From contig DIAF01000015.1 in NCBI GenBank assembly GCA_002414665.1, positions 109,758-173,757 on the forward strand: a stretch of 64,000 bases of DNA, given 5' to 3'. The DNA comes from Halieaceae bacterium UBA5085. Lineage in GTDB: Bacteria; Pseudomonadota; Gammaproteobacteria; Pseudomonadales; Halieaceae. Positions within the stretch are counted from its first letter, which is position 1, and the number at the start of each line of letters is the position of its first letter. Below, piece by piece: positions 51,434 through 60,806 of this stretch. Under the pieces are notes generated by a model. That model saw only the letters and a list, made by a program, of their open reading frames with translations, did no database searches and was not told the origin of the DNA. Position numbers and translations under genes: made by a program.

Positions 51434-53318
51434 TCGCTTCCAGCTCTTCCTGTTGTGCCAGCCAGCGCTCCTCCAGCTGCGCTTGTTCTGCCTTCAGCGT
51501 GCCTTCCTGTCTGACCAGATCCGCCACCTCACCGGCGCTGCTGTCGGCGTATATCGCCGGATCGGCAAGCCGCGCCTGCAGTGCGAGCAGCTGCTGCTCC
51601 ACCTGTGCCATGGCCTTCTCGGTCTGTCCGATCTCACGCTGTAGTGGCCGCAGCCGTTCGCGCTGGGCAGCCGCCTGCTGTCGGCGTTCCTTCGCCGAGG
51701 CTTCCGGTGCGGTTGGGGCTCCTGCGGCGGCTGCGTTGTCGCCGGCGCGATAGCTGCCGAGAATCCACTTTTCGTAGGCTCTCAGGTCTTCTTCATACTC
51801 TTCTACAACACCATCGTGCACCAGTAGCAGTTCGTCCGCGGTATTGCGCAGTAAATGGCGGTCATGGCTGACGAGGATCAACGCACCCTCATAACCTTGC
51901 AGCGCCATTTCCATGGCGTTGCGCATATCGAGATCAAGATGGTTGGTGGGTTCATCCAGCACCAGCAGGTTGGGGCGCTGCCAGACCACCAGAGCCAGTG
52001 CCAGACGGGCCTTCTCGCCGCCAGAGAAAGGGGCGATGGGCTGGGTGGCGCTGTCCCCGCGGAAGTTGAAGCCGCCGAGGAAGTTCAGGATGTCCTGGTC
52101 CCGCGCCTCCGGACTCAGGCGCTGAACGTGCAGTACGGCGCTGGCCTGTAAATCCAGCGCTTCCAGCTGTTGCTGGTCGAAGTAGCCGATGCGGCAGTGC
52201 TCCCCGGCCTGGCGTGCGCCGCGCAGCAGTGGCAGGCGACCGATCAGGCTCTTCAGCAGGGTGGATTTGCCGGCGCCGTTCTTCCCCAGCAGGCCGATGC
52301 GCGAGCCGGGGCGCAGCACCAGGTTGACGTTGCGCAGCACCGGGTCACCTGCGTAACCCAGGTCGGCTTCATCGATGCGCAGCAGGGGGTCACTGCTCTT
52401 GCCCGCCGGCGGGAATATGAAATTGAATGGTGAGTCGATGTGTGCCGGCGCTAGTTGCTGCATGCGTTCCAGTTCTTTCAGCCGGCTTTGCGCCTGGCGC
52501 GCCTTGGTCGCCTTGTAGCGGAAGCGGCGCACAAAATCCTCGATGTGGGCGATGCGTTGCTGCTGCTTCTCGAAGCTGGCCTGCTGATTGGCAAGCATCT
52601 CGGCGCGCAGGCGCTCGTAGTCGGAGTAATTGCCCTTCCAGGTATGTAACTGCTGATGTTCAATGCTGAGGATACGTTCGCAGGTGGCGTCAATGAAGTC
52701 GCGGTCGTGCGAGATCATCAGCAGGGTGCCGGGGTAGGCCTGCAGCCACTGTTCCAGCCACAGGGTCGCATCCAGATCCAGGTGGTTGGTGGGCTCATCG
52801 AGCAGCAGCATATCGGAAGGCGTCATGAGCGCGCGGGCCAGATTGAGCCGAATGCGCCAGCCGCCGGAAAAATCACTGACCGGCCGTGCTGCGGCATCGG
52901 GCGCAAACCCCAACCCCTGCAGCAGTCGCTGCACACGGCTGTCGGCGCTGTAGCCGTCGGCTTCTTCCATGGCAGTGTGCAGGGCTGCGGCGCGCTGGAA
53001 GTCGCCCGAGCGCTCAGCGCTTTCCAGTTCAGTGCACAGGCGCGCGAGTTCGGTGTCACCCTGCAATACGTAGCGCCCGGCCGTTTCATGGGTGGTGGCC
53101 ACCTCCTGCGCCATGTGGGCGAGGCGCAGGTTGTTCATACCCTCGATATCGCCACTGTCCGCCTGCAGCGTGCCCAGCAGCATGGCGAACAGGCTGGACT
53201 TGCCGCTGCCATTGGCCCCGATCAGGGCCAGTTTTTGCCCCGGTTGCAGAGTGACGCTGGCGCCCTCGAGCAACAGTTTGCTGCCCCGCCGCAGTTCGAT
53301 ATCGCGTAGTATGATCAT
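51417..53318 (-). CDS. yheS: ABC-F ATPase, YheS-like
   Basis: A 633-residue ABC-F protein with two ATPase domains and no transmembrane part. It works at the ribosome, relieving stalls. The two Walker A motifs are GANGSGKS and GKNGAGKS, the signatures SDFSGGWRIRLNLARALM and APFSGGEKARLALALVVW. A linker (WLEQWLQAYPGTLLMISHDRDF and the P-site interaction motif between the domains) and a C-terminal coiled coil ( RERLRPLQREIGQTEKAMAQVEQQL) follow. ATG at 53318 gives the YheS-like start MIILRDIELRRG. Its end overlaps the convergent GIY-YIG gene by 17 bp. Confidence 0.93.
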   Translation of the reverse strand: MIILRDIELRRGSKLLLEGASVTLQPGQKLALIGANGSGKSSLFAMLLGTLQADSGDIEGMNNLRLAHMAQEVATTHETAGRYVLQGDTELARLCTELESAERSGDFQRAAALHTAMEEADGYSADSRVQRLLQGLGFAPDAAARPVSDFSGGWRIRLNLARALMTPSDMLLLDEPTNHLDLDATLWLEQWLQAYPGTLLMISHDRDFIDATCERILSIEHQQLHTWKGNYSDYERLRAEMLANQQASFEKQQQRIAHIEDFVRRFRYKATKARQAQSRLKELERMQQLAPAHIDSPFNFIFPPAGKSSDPLLRIDEADLGYAGDPVLRNVNLVLRPGSRIGLLGKNGAGKSTLLKSLIGRLPLLRGARQAGEHCRIGYFDQQQLEALDLQASAVLHVQRLSPEARDQDILNFLGGFNFRGDSATQPIAPFSGGEKARLALALVVWQRPNLLVLDEPTNHLDLDMRNAMEMALQGYEGALILVSHDRHLLRNTADELLLVHDGVVEEYEEDLRAYEKWILGSYRAGDNAAAAGAPTAPEASAKERRQQAAAQRERLRPLQREIGQTEKAMAQVEQQLLALQARLADPAIYADSSAGEVADLVRQEGTLKAEQAQLEERWLAQQEELEAITAPG

Positions 53319-53369
53319 CAGGACGCGCATTCTACGCGCAGCCTGTGTCTCTCACCAGCCGGAGCCGCG

Positions 53370-53858
53370 ATGACGCATCCGTTGTGGACCTTCTCTCTGC
53401 ATTGCTACGGTCAGCCGGGCGTGGCCGAGGCGTGTATCGAGGCGCAGGACCGGTGTGGCACCGATGTGAATCTGCTCCTGTACGCGGCCTGGCTGGCACA
53501 CAGCGGGCTGCAGCTGCCCGCGGCGCAATGGCCTGAGCTGCAGGCCTGTGTGGCCCCCTGGAGCCAGCGGGTGGTGCAACCACTGCGCGCCCTGCGTCGT
53601 GACTGGCGTGACCTGCCGCAGGCGGCGTCGCTTCGGCAGCAGGTAAAGGCGCTTGAACTGGTGGCCGAGCAGACGCAGCAAGGGGCCATATGGGCCTGGC
53701 ATGAGCGCTGTGCGGCGTGTGAGCCGGCCCCTGCTCCGGATGTGGCGCTGGTGGCTGCGCTGGGGTGCCTGCTACCTTCCGGGGGTTTTGCGGCTGCGGA
53801 GCGGGAGGCGCTGCTGCAGCGGCTCGCGGGGCTACTCGCCGGGTCGGGGGTGGCATAG
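53370..53858 (+). CDS. TIGR02444/DUF2390 family protein
   Basis: A 162-residue protein of the DUF2390 (TIGR02444) family, found near yheS in many gammaproteobacteria. The characteristic opening is LWTFSLHCYGQPGVAEACIEAQDRCGTDVNLLLYAAW, followed by a helix-rich tail. The function is unknown. It is divergent from the ABC-F gene across 51 bp and 76 bp ahead of the FKBP gene. No signal peptide or membrane helix is seen. Confidence 0.85.
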   Translation: MTHPLWTFSLHCYGQPGVAEACIEAQDRCGTDVNLLLYAAWLAHSGLQLPAAQWPELQACVAPWSQRVVQPLRALRRDWRDLPQAASLRQQVKALELVAEQTQQGAIWAWHERCAACEPAPAPDVALVAALGCLLPSGGFAAAEREALLQRLAGLLAGSGVA

Positions 53859-53934
53859 AGGTGGCCCGCGGTAGTATGATCTGCCGCCTGTCGGTTTTTC
53901 CGCACGTCCATTTCTCTTACCCATGGAACCCATT

Positions 53935-54699
53935 ATGAAGAAATACGCATTGCCGCTTGCTCTGGTCGCAACTGTGACCTTGCAGGCCTGTAACCAGCAG
54001 TCTGCACCTGAAGCTGCAGACACTGCCGCCACCGTGACGCTGGAGGACAGCAACCAGCGCCTCAGCTACGGTATTGCCTTCGGCCTGGGCCAGCGCATGG
54101 CCGCGGATGGTGTGCCGATGGATGTAGATGCCTTCAGCGCTGGCCTGCGCGATGCCATGGAAGGTGCCGAGTCACGCATGACGCCGGAAGAAATTCAGGC
54201 CGAGATGCAGGCGTATCAGGAGCGAGCCATGGCTGAGCAGCAGGCGGCGATTGCTGCTGCCGGAGAGGCCAACCTGGCAGCTTCAGAGGCCTTCCTGACG
54301 GAAAATGCCCAGCGTGAAGGTGTTGTGGTGACGGAGTCCGGCCTGCAATACGAAGTGATTGAGGCAGGTGAGGGCGAGAGCCCGAGTGCGGAAGACATGG
54401 TGGAAGTACACTACCGTGGCACGCTGGTGGACGGTACTGAGTTCGATTCCTCCTACAAGCGCGGTGAAACCGTCAGCTTTGGCGTCAGCCAGGTGATTGC
54501 AGGCTGGACCGAGGCGCTGCAACTGATGTCACCCGGTGCCAAGTGGAAGCTGTTTATTCCGGCTGATCTCGCCTACGGCCCCGGCGGCGCAGGTAACCTG
54601 ATTGGCCCGAACGCGGCTCTGGTGTTTGACGTGGAATTGATCTCCGTGACCAAGGCGGCTGACGATGCCGTGGCCCCTGCGGAAGGCGCTGAGGGTTAA
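53935..54699 (+). CDS. FKBP-type peptidyl-prolyl isomerase, FkpA-like lipoprotein
   Basis: A 254-residue periplasmic peptidyl-prolyl cis-trans isomerase anchored as a lipoprotein. The signal ends in a lipobox TLQAC, then an N-terminal dimerisation domain (LSYGIAFGLGQRMAADGV, DAFSAGLRDAM) and a linker helix (QAEMQAYQERAMAEQQAA). The FKBP domain follows, with VHYRGTLVDGTEFDSSY, VIAGWTEALQLM and GPNAALVFDVELI. The ATG at 53935 fits better than 53923, which would add a non-signal sequence. Homologues are FkpA and Mip proteins that assist folding of envelope proteins. Confidence 0.92.
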   Translation: MKKYALPLALVATVTLQACNQQSAPEAADTAATVTLEDSNQRLSYGIAFGLGQRMAADGVPMDVDAFSAGLRDAMEGAESRMTPEEIQAEMQAYQERAMAEQQAAIAAAGEANLAASEAFLTENAQREGVVVTESGLQYEVIEAGEGESPSAEDMVEVHYRGTLVDGTEFDSSYKRGETVSFGVSQVIAGWTEALQLMSPGAKWKLFIPADLAYGPGGAGNLIGPNAALVFDVELISVTKAADDAVAPAEGAEG

Positions 54700-54702
54700 G
54701 CC

Positions 54703-55191
54703 CTAGCGAGCTTCTTCCGGCGCCGACTGCAACTGGCGCCGGTGCTGCGTGTGGAGGCCGGCGATCAGCCGGTCCTCCAGCACGAAGCGCGATTCCAGCA
54801 GTTCCCCCAGCGCCGACAGATCCCTGAGCATCGTCTCCGGGTACTGGTCGCCGCTTCCGTACTTCTCTTCGTACGCCAGAATGACGTCGGTTGTGTCCGC
54901 AATCTCAGCGATCAGTGCTGTGGCCAGCGCCGCACCCTTGTCGCCGAAGGCTTCTGCTTCATGCAGCAACTCGTTGTAGACCTCGAAATGTCCGGCTGAC
55001 ACGTAGTCCACCAGTAACTCACAGAGATCCCGCTGGCGCTGGGTTATCGCTGTCGAGCCAGGCACATCGTCGCTGGCGACCACCAGTGCGGTGTAGCGTG
55101 CGAGTACAGCACGGCGCTCCGCCAGCCAGTTGGTGAGCAGGCTTTCCACGGCCTGGAACTGTTCTGCGGGATCTTGATTGCGTGACGGCAT
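54703..55191 (-). CDS. rsd: Rsd/AlgQ family anti-sigma-70 factor
   Basis: A 162-residue protein of the Rsd/AlgQ family, which binds the housekeeping sigma factor in stationary phase; in Pseudomonas the member is AlgQ. Matching segments are VESLLTNWLAERRAVLARYTAL, DLCELLVDYVSAGHFEVYNELLHEAEAFGDKG and IAEIADTTDVILAYEEKYG. The start is ATG at 55191. It is convergent with the FKBP gene (3-bp gap) and lies downstream of dsbB. In Pseudomonas algQ and dsbB are also close together, which supports the assignment. Confidence 0.9.
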   Translation of the reverse strand: MPSRNQDPAEQFQAVESLLTNWLAERRAVLARYTALVVASDDVPGSTAITQRQRDLCELLVDYVSAGHFEVYNELLHEAEAFGDKGAALATALIAEIADTTDVILAYEEKYGSGDQYPETMLRDLSALGELLESRFVLEDRLIAGLHTQHRRQLQSAPEEAR

Positions 55192-55271
55192 GCGGCGTGC
55201 TCTTGCAGTGGCGGTGACTTCGGCGGCCACTATAGTCACAGGCGGCCGCCGGTCGCAAGCACGCCGCGGGG

Positions 55272-55766
55272 TCAGCTCCGACGCAGTGTTTGCCAGATAC
55301 TCAGGACGGCGAGGGCGATGAACAGCAGCAGTGTCTGCTCGGGGATGCTCAGGCCCAGCAGCGTCCAGTGTGTTTCCGCGCAGTTGCCATCGCCCATCAG
55401 CACCATGCTCAGGGTCTCCTTGAAGGGCAGCGTCTCCAGCATGTACTCCAGGCTGGGGCCGCAGGCTGGCACCTGGTCGGGCGGCAGGTGCTGCAGCCAG
55501 ACGTGACGCGCCGCCACCGCGCCGCCGCCGATCGCAAGCACTGCACACAGCAGACCATACACGCGGCGGCCCCAGGCCTGTGGATTGTGCAGAGCCGCCA
55601 GCAGGGCAACCACGCCCCCGGCGATCACGAACAACCGCTGGGTCATGCACAGTGGGCAGGGGTTCAGCCCCACCTGGTACTCGAGGTACCAGGCGAACAG
55701 CATGGCAAACAGGGCCAGGGCGGCGAGCCCGAAGTAGACGAGGCGTGGGGTCAGCGTGTGAAGCAT
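55272..55766 (-). CDS. dsbB: Disulfide bond formation protein DsbB
   Basis: A 164-residue inner-membrane quinone reductase that reoxidises DsbA, with four transmembrane helices. The first periplasmic loop carries Cys37-Cys40 (NPCPLCMTQR), and the second loop Cys102 and Cys129 (ACGPSLEYMLETLPF and GNCAETHW). The ATG at 55766, with AAGGA upstream, is chosen over longer open starts. It is 34 bp downstream of gshA, an association seen in thiol and redox gene neighbourhoods. Confidence 0.93.
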   Translation of the reverse strand: MLHTLTPRLVYFGLAALALFAMLFAWYLEYQVGLNPCPLCMTQRLFVIAGGVVALLAALHNPQAWGRRVYGLLCAVLAIGGGAVAARHVWLQHLPPDQVPACGPSLEYMLETLPFKETLSMVLMGDGNCAETHWTLLGLSIPEQTLLLFIALAVLSIWQTLRRS

Positions 55767-55800
55767 GGTTTCAGGTTCCTTTTGCGGCCTGTGCCGGCGT

Positions 55801-57390
55801 TTAGAACAGTGTTCGGTACTGGCCAAAGAAGCGCGCGAGATAGTCCTCGAAACTCAGGTCATCACTGGCCTCCAGCCGTTGCTGCGCCGCCAGCGATTCA
55901 CTCGTTTCCCGCTCAAAACGCTGCTGACTGCTTTCTGACAGCATCCGTTCGCGGAAGTGCCGCGCCCACTGTTCGCTGTAGGCCATGGCCAGGCGGAAGA
56001 AAGGCAGGTCACGGTCCCGCATCTCCTGCAGCACGCGCGCTGAGGGTGTCAACGCTGTGTCTTCTACCTTGGCCTGTTGTGCGTTCAGCGCCCCGCGGTA
56101 GCTGTCGCCGCCGTGGGCGGCATCAAGCAGGTCGGCGATATCCCCCATGTCTCCCAGCAGTCCGCCGGCCAGCGCCTGCAGTGTCTCATCGCCTGCTGCG
56201 GTGCGCAGACGCAGACCGGGCTCACGTCCGCGATTGACCACGGTGCTGAGGTTGTCTGCCTGCAGGGCGCGCTCAGCATCATCGCAGGCGGGGCTGTCTT
56301 CCAGCAGGCAGTAGAGCAGGAAAGTGTCCAGAAAGCGGATCTGGCTGGCATCGATGCCCAGCGGTGCAAACGGGCTGACGTCAATGCAGCGCACTTCGAC
56401 GTACTCGATGCCGGCCCGGCGCAGCGCGGCGAGCGGTGCCTCGCCGGGCTGGGTCACCCGCTTCGGGCGGATAGTGCTGTAGAACTCGTTCTCGATCTGC
56501 AGCAGACTGTCGTTGAGTTGCTGGTAGTCGCCGTTCTGTCCCGCAGGGAATGCCTGGTAGGGTGGGTGCGGGTGCATGATGGCATCGCGCAGCGCCAAAA
56601 CGTAATTATCCAGCGAGTTGTAGCAGACATTGAGGCCCTTCTGCGCCTCGCTGTTGTAACCGAGGTCGCCCATGCGCAGAGCGGTGCCCCATGGGCGGTG
56701 CAGGGTGCGGCCGCTGGCGTCGAAGGGTTCCAGGCCGTGGCTGTCGCGGCCGCGCAGGAAGCTGGCGCACACCGCGGGTGACGCGCCGAACAGATAGATC
56801 AGCAGCCATGAATGACGATGGAAATTACGGATCAGGCCCAGGTAGCGGTCAGTCACGTAATCCTGCAGGGTTCCCGGATTGCCGGCATCATCCCAGGCGC
56901 GCTGCCAGTACTCCGTCGGCAGCGAAAAGTTGTAGTGGATGCCCGCAATGGTTTGCATCAGTCGCCCATAACGGTGGCCGAGGCCGTAGCGGTAGACTTT
57001 TTTCATGCGGGCGACATTGGCACTGCCGTACTCGGCCACCGGAATGCTGTCATCGCCGTTGACCACACAGGGCATGCTGGTTGCCCAGAGCAACTCGTCG
57101 CCCAGCTTGCTGTAGGTGAAGCTGTGGATGTCCGCCAGGGTATCCAGGGTTTGTTCAATGCTGGTGTCTACTGGCGTGATGAACTCCATCAGCGCCTCGG
57201 AGTAGTCGGTGGTGATCGATGAGTGAGTCAGTGCCGAACCCAGGCTCGCCGGGTGCGGTGTCTGGGCGAGCCGGCCCTCCCCGGTGATGCGCAGGCTCTC
57301 TTTCTCCAGGCCACGCTGGATGCGTCGCAGCAGGGCGTCATAGCCGGGCCCGGCGAGGGCTTGCAGTTGGCTGAGCAGATGAGGGGTCAA
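55801..57390 (-). CDS. gshA: Glutamate-cysteine ligase
   Basis: A 529-residue proteobacterial-type gamma-glutamylcysteine synthetase, the first step of glutathione synthesis. Signatures are LEKESLRITGEGRLAQTPHP, TDYSEALMEFITPV and SLPTEYW, with YVEVRCIDVSPF later. The start is an unusual TTG at 57390, preceded by AAGGAG at seven bases, giving MTPHLLSQLQALAG; the longer open frame has no comparable ribosome site. The length of about 530 is normal. It is followed by dsbB. Confidence 0.95.
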   Translation of the reverse strand: MTPHLLSQLQALAGPGYDALLRRIQRGLEKESLRITGEGRLAQTPHPASLGSALTHSSITTDYSEALMEFITPVDTSIEQTLDTLADIHSFTYSKLGDELLWATSMPCVVNGDDSIPVAEYGSANVARMKKVYRYGLGHRYGRLMQTIAGIHYNFSLPTEYWQRAWDDAGNPGTLQDYVTDRYLGLIRNFHRHSWLLIYLFGASPAVCASFLRGRDSHGLEPFDASGRTLHRPWGTALRMGDLGYNSEAQKGLNVCYNSLDNYVLALRDAIMHPHPPYQAFPAGQNGDYQQLNDSLLQIENEFYSTIRPKRVTQPGEAPLAALRRAGIEYVEVRCIDVSPFAPLGIDASQIRFLDTFLLYCLLEDSPACDDAERALQADNLSTVVNRGREPGLRLRTAAGDETLQALAGGLLGDMGDIADLLDAAHGGDSYRGALNAQQAKVEDTALTPSARVLQEMRDRDLPFFRLAMAYSEQWARHFRERMLSESSQQRFERETSESLAAQQRLEASDDLSFEDYLARFFGQYRTLF

Positions 57391-57553
57391 GAGGCACTCC
57401 TTGTCATGGCTGGGGCACGCCGGGAGTGTGTCCCGCCGCCAGGGCGGTGAAAGTGTAGCTGCCAAAGGGAGGCGAGTACAGATTGCGCTGCGATGTCGCG
57501 AAAAGCCCGGTCGGTGATTGTCGTAGCCCTGGGTTTGTGGCTATCTTGGACAC

Positions 57554-59287
57554 ATGAAACGTCGCAGCGACATTGCTATCCGCCGGCGCAGGCTGGGCCC
57601 CGTCCTCTGGTGCAGTTGGCTGCTGTGCGTGCAGGCCGGGATCGCAGTGGGCGAAGCGGAGCAAGCGGCCTGCGTACTGGCCCCGGCGCAGAGCGACTCT
57701 GCCCGGTTTCGCTTTGAGCCTGTGCCACACATGGATGACTTCCTGGATGGCATCCCGGAGGGCGCACACATTGGCAGCATCCGCCAGCAGCGGTTCGCCG
57801 TCTTTGATATCGAGGACCCGCGGGAAGACAACGCGCTCTATCGCTGGGCCAATGACTTCCACAGCGTGACACGGGAGTGGGTGATCGAGGATCATCTGCT
57901 GGTGGAGCCGGGGGAGGTCTACAGCGCGGCGCGTGTCGCGGAGTCAGAACGCATTCTGCGTAATCTGGGTTTTATCTACGATGCCAGGGTGCGGCCCTGG
58001 CGGGTGTGCGGTCAGGTTGTGGACCTCGAGGTGATAACCCGGGATATCTGGACTTTCACACCCATGCTGTCAGTGTCCCGTCGCGGCGGTGAAAACACCT
58101 TTGCCTTCGGCTTTCGCGATGCCAACTTTCTGGGCACCGGCAAGCAGGTGGTGGTGCAGCGCGACAGCGATGAAGAGCGATCGGGTACCACCGTACGCTA
58201 TTTCGATCCGGCCCTCGGCGGGTCCCGCTGGCGACTGCGGCTGTCAGTCGCCGACAACGATGACGGCTACGAACAGGGTGTCAGTCTGGTGCGGCCGTTT
58301 TTCTCTGTCTACGAACGCTGGTCGGCGGGAGCCAACCTGAATCGCACCAAGCTCGAGGAGACCCTCTGGTTCCGGGGTAACGAGCAAACCGAGTTTGACC
58401 ATGAAATTGAATTTGCCAACGTGTTTGGCGGTATCGCCCCGGACAGCAGGTCCCGTGGGCGTGTCGGGCGCTGGTTGTTCGGTTACACGCTGGAAACCCA
58501 CAGCTTCCAATTCAGTGACTCTGCTCTGCCACCGGCCGTCCTGCCGGAGGATCGCGAGTACAGCTACCCCTACATCGGCTACGAGTCGACCGAGGACCGT
58601 TTTGTCGAACTGCACAACTTCAACTACCTCGGCCGCACTGAGGATGTCTACGTCGGCGAGCGCTACGCCTGGGCGCTGGGCTGGTCGGCTGAAGCCCTGG
58701 GTGCGAGTCGCGACCAGCTTATGCTGCGCGGTAGCTACAGTAATACACTGCTGGTGGACGAGCGTCGTCTCTGGCAGCTTGATACCAGCCTCAGTGGTTT
58801 TCTGGGAGTGGACGGCAGTGGCCTGGAAAACCTCCTCTGGAGCAGTGAGACCCGCTACCACCACAAGCAGTCCCGGCAGTGGGTCGCCTTCAGCCGGCTG
58901 CGCGTTGACGTGGCAGAGGGCCTGACCGGTGAGCGCCAGCTGACCCTTGGGGGTGACAACGGACTGCGCGGTTACGACCTGTTCTATCAGGCGGGTGACC
59001 GCGCCTTTGTCTGGAACCTGGAGCAGCGTTACTACTCCGACTGGCATCCGCTTCGCCTGTTTCAGGTGGGCCTCGCTGCGTTTGTGGATGTAGGGCGGGC
59101 ATGGTTCGAGGGCGAAAACAACGGCGCCAACGGCGGGGTGCTCGCGAATGCCGGGTTTGGCTTGCGCCTGAACTCCAGCCGGGCGGAGAAAAGCTCAGTG
59201 GTGCACGTGGATATCGCCTTTCCCTTCATGCGCGATGAGACGGTCAGCAGCCCGCAGATCCTGTTTACGGTCAAGGACCGGTTCTGA
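57554..59287 (+). CDS. BamA/TamA-like outer-membrane protein with one or two POTRA-like regions
   Basis: A 577-residue secreted protein of the Omp85 superfamily. A signal peptide (LLCVQAGIAVGEA) precedes about 100 residues including EVYSAARVAESERILRNLGFIYDARV, the typical POTRA pattern, and VDLEVITRDIWTFTPML. A barrel domain of 16-strand type follows, with QLTLGGDNGLRGYDLFYQAGDRAF, the conserved RGY motif, ending FTVKDRF with terminal Phe. It is shorter than BamA (about 800) and may be a TamA-like or a two-partner secretion relative. No partner gene is nearby. The role is unassigned. Confidence 0.82.
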   Translation: MKRRSDIAIRRRRLGPVLWCSWLLCVQAGIAVGEAEQAACVLAPAQSDSARFRFEPVPHMDDFLDGIPEGAHIGSIRQQRFAVFDIEDPREDNALYRWANDFHSVTREWVIEDHLLVEPGEVYSAARVAESERILRNLGFIYDARVRPWRVCGQVVDLEVITRDIWTFTPMLSVSRRGGENTFAFGFRDANFLGTGKQVVVQRDSDEERSGTTVRYFDPALGGSRWRLRLSVADNDDGYEQGVSLVRPFFSVYERWSAGANLNRTKLEETLWFRGNEQTEFDHEIEFANVFGGIAPDSRSRGRVGRWLFGYTLETHSFQFSDSALPPAVLPEDREYSYPYIGYESTEDRFVELHNFNYLGRTEDVYVGERYAWALGWSAEALGASRDQLMLRGSYSNTLLVDERRLWQLDTSLSGFLGVDGSGLENLLWSSETRYHHKQSRQWVAFSRLRVDVAEGLTGERQLTLGGDNGLRGYDLFYQAGDRAFVWNLEQRYYSDWHPLRLFQVGLAAFVDVGRAWFEGENNGANGGVLANAGFGLRLNSSRAEKSSVVHVDIAFPFMRDETVSSPQILFTVKDRF

Positions 59288-59432
59288 GCACGTCACGCGC
59301 GTGCGGCGGGCGCACAGCGTGTTTTTGTTGTGGTTTTGGGGATGCTAGAGTGGCACAGTGCCTCAGCGGAGGGCATTTCTACAGGCGGTCTGATTGCCGG
59401 TCGCGCGGCGATGTTTAGGGGGGTGGTGTAGC

Positions 59433-60575
59433 GTGCGTATTGCGGAATGGCTGAAGATACTGGCGAAAGAGCAGGGTTCGGACCTGTACCTGAGTACCGG
59501 CGCACCGCCCTGCGCCAAGTTTCAGGGCAAGCTGCGTCCGATCGCGCGGGAAACGCTCAAGCCAGGCGAGATCCGCGCGATTGCCGAGGAACTCATGGAC
59601 GCCACACAACAGGCGGATTTTGCCCAGGAGCTGGAGATGAACCTGGCCATTTCCCTGCCCGGTTTTGGACGCTTTCGCATCAACATTTTCATGCAGCGCA
59701 ATGAAGTGAGTATTGTCGCGCGCAATATCGTGGCGGAAATACCACACTGGAAAGACCTGCGGCTGCCAGAGAGCCTGACCGAGGTGGTCATGCGCAAGCG
59801 CGGGCTGGTGTTGTTTGTCGGGGCTACAGGGTCGGGCAAGTCGACCTCGCTGGCCGCCCTGATCGACTATCGCAACAGCAACAGTGCCGGCCATATCGTG
59901 ACGATCGAAGACCCGGTGGAATACGTGCACAACCACAAGAAATCCATCGTCAACCAGCGCGAGGTGGGTGTCGATACGCGCAGCTGGCACAACGCATTGA
60001 AGAATACCCTGCGTCAGGCCCCGGATGTGATCCTCATTGGCGAGATTCGTGACCGCGAGACAATGGAGCACGCCATCGCCTTCGCCGAAACCGGCCATCT
60101 GTGTATTTCCACCCTGCACGCCAACAACGCCAACCAGGCGCTGGACCGTATTATCAACTTCTTCCCCGAAGCGAAACGCCAGCAGCTGCTGATGGACCTG
60201 TCCCTGAACCTGCAGGCCTTCGTATCCCAGCGCCTGATACCTACCGTGGATGGCAAGCGTTGCGCCGCGATCGAGATTCTGCTCGGTACCCCAATGGTGG
60301 CCGACCTGATCCTCAAGGGCGAGATCGACGGCATCAAGGAGGTGATGGCGAAGTCGGAAAACCAGGGCATGAAAACCTTTGATAGCGCTTTGCTGGAGCT
60401 GTTCCAGGAAGGCCTGATATCGGAGGAGGAGGCGTTGCGCAACGCCGATTCACCGAACAACGTGCGCTTGAAGATCAAGTTTGCCCGCGAAGGACAGCTT
60501 CGCGATCCGGCCGGCGGCTTCAAGCTGAGCGTGGAAGGGCTCGGCGATGAGGACGAACCCCCCCAGGTATTCTAG
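59433..60575 (+). CDS. pilU: Type IV pilus retraction ATPase, PilU-type
   Basis: A 380-residue cytoplasmic secretion/retraction ATPase of the PilT/PilU family. Walker A is GATGSGKST, the Asp box contains TIEDPVEYVH, Walker B is VILIGEIRDRETM and the His box is HLCISTLHANNA. The start is GTG at 59433 (VRIAEWLKILAKEQGSDLYL). The N-terminal sequence and 380-residue length favour PilU over PilT, which is near 345. Its partner PilT is not in this window. The gene stands alone, between the BamA-like gene and the convergent zinc-ribbon gene. Confidence 0.9.
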   Translation: MRIAEWLKILAKEQGSDLYLSTGAPPCAKFQGKLRPIARETLKPGEIRAIAEELMDATQQADFAQELEMNLAISLPGFGRFRINIFMQRNEVSIVARNIVAEIPHWKDLRLPESLTEVVMRKRGLVLFVGATGSGKSTSLAALIDYRNSNSAGHIVTIEDPVEYVHNHKKSIVNQREVGVDTRSWHNALKNTLRQAPDVILIGEIRDRETMEHAIAFAETGHLCISTLHANNANQALDRIINFFPEAKRQQLLMDLSLNLQAFVSQRLIPTVDGKRCAAIEILLGTPMVADLILKGEIDGIKEVMAKSENQGMKTFDSALLELFQEGLISEEEALRNADSPNNVRLKIKFAREGQLRDPAGGFKLSVEGLGDEDEPPQVF

Positions 60576-60592
60576 GGGCCGGCTGCTTCTGC

Positions 60593-60799
60593 TCAGGACA
60601 CTAACTTGGATGCCAGCAGCCCCGCGAATATCACCCACAGGGCAATGACCAGCACCAGCTGTCGCTTGCGCGGCCTGGGGGGCGCTTTTGCCGCGGCCTT
60701 GCCGCCGATGTGGATGTCCGGCGAGCCGCAAGCGGGACAGTAGCCGCGCTCATCCAGCCGGTTCCCCCGGTAACTGCACTGCCTGCAGTGATAACTCAT
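60593..60799 (-). CDS. Small zinc-ribbon membrane protein
   Basis: A 68-residue protein with two CxxC knuckles (CRQCSYRGNRLDERGYCPACG) near the N-terminus, a basic linker (RPRKRQ) and a single C-terminal transmembrane helix (LVLVIALWVIFAGLLASKL). AGGA lies upstream of the ATG at 60799. It is encoded 7 bp downstream of the VWA gene on the same strand, so it may be co-expressed with the MoxR-VWA pair. No known family function comes to mind. Confidence 0.72.
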   Translation of the reverse strand: MSYHCRQCSYRGNRLDERGYCPACGSPDIHIGGKAAAKAPPRPRKRQLVLVIALWVIFAGLLASKLVS

Positions 60800-60806
60800 G
60801 TTCGTC

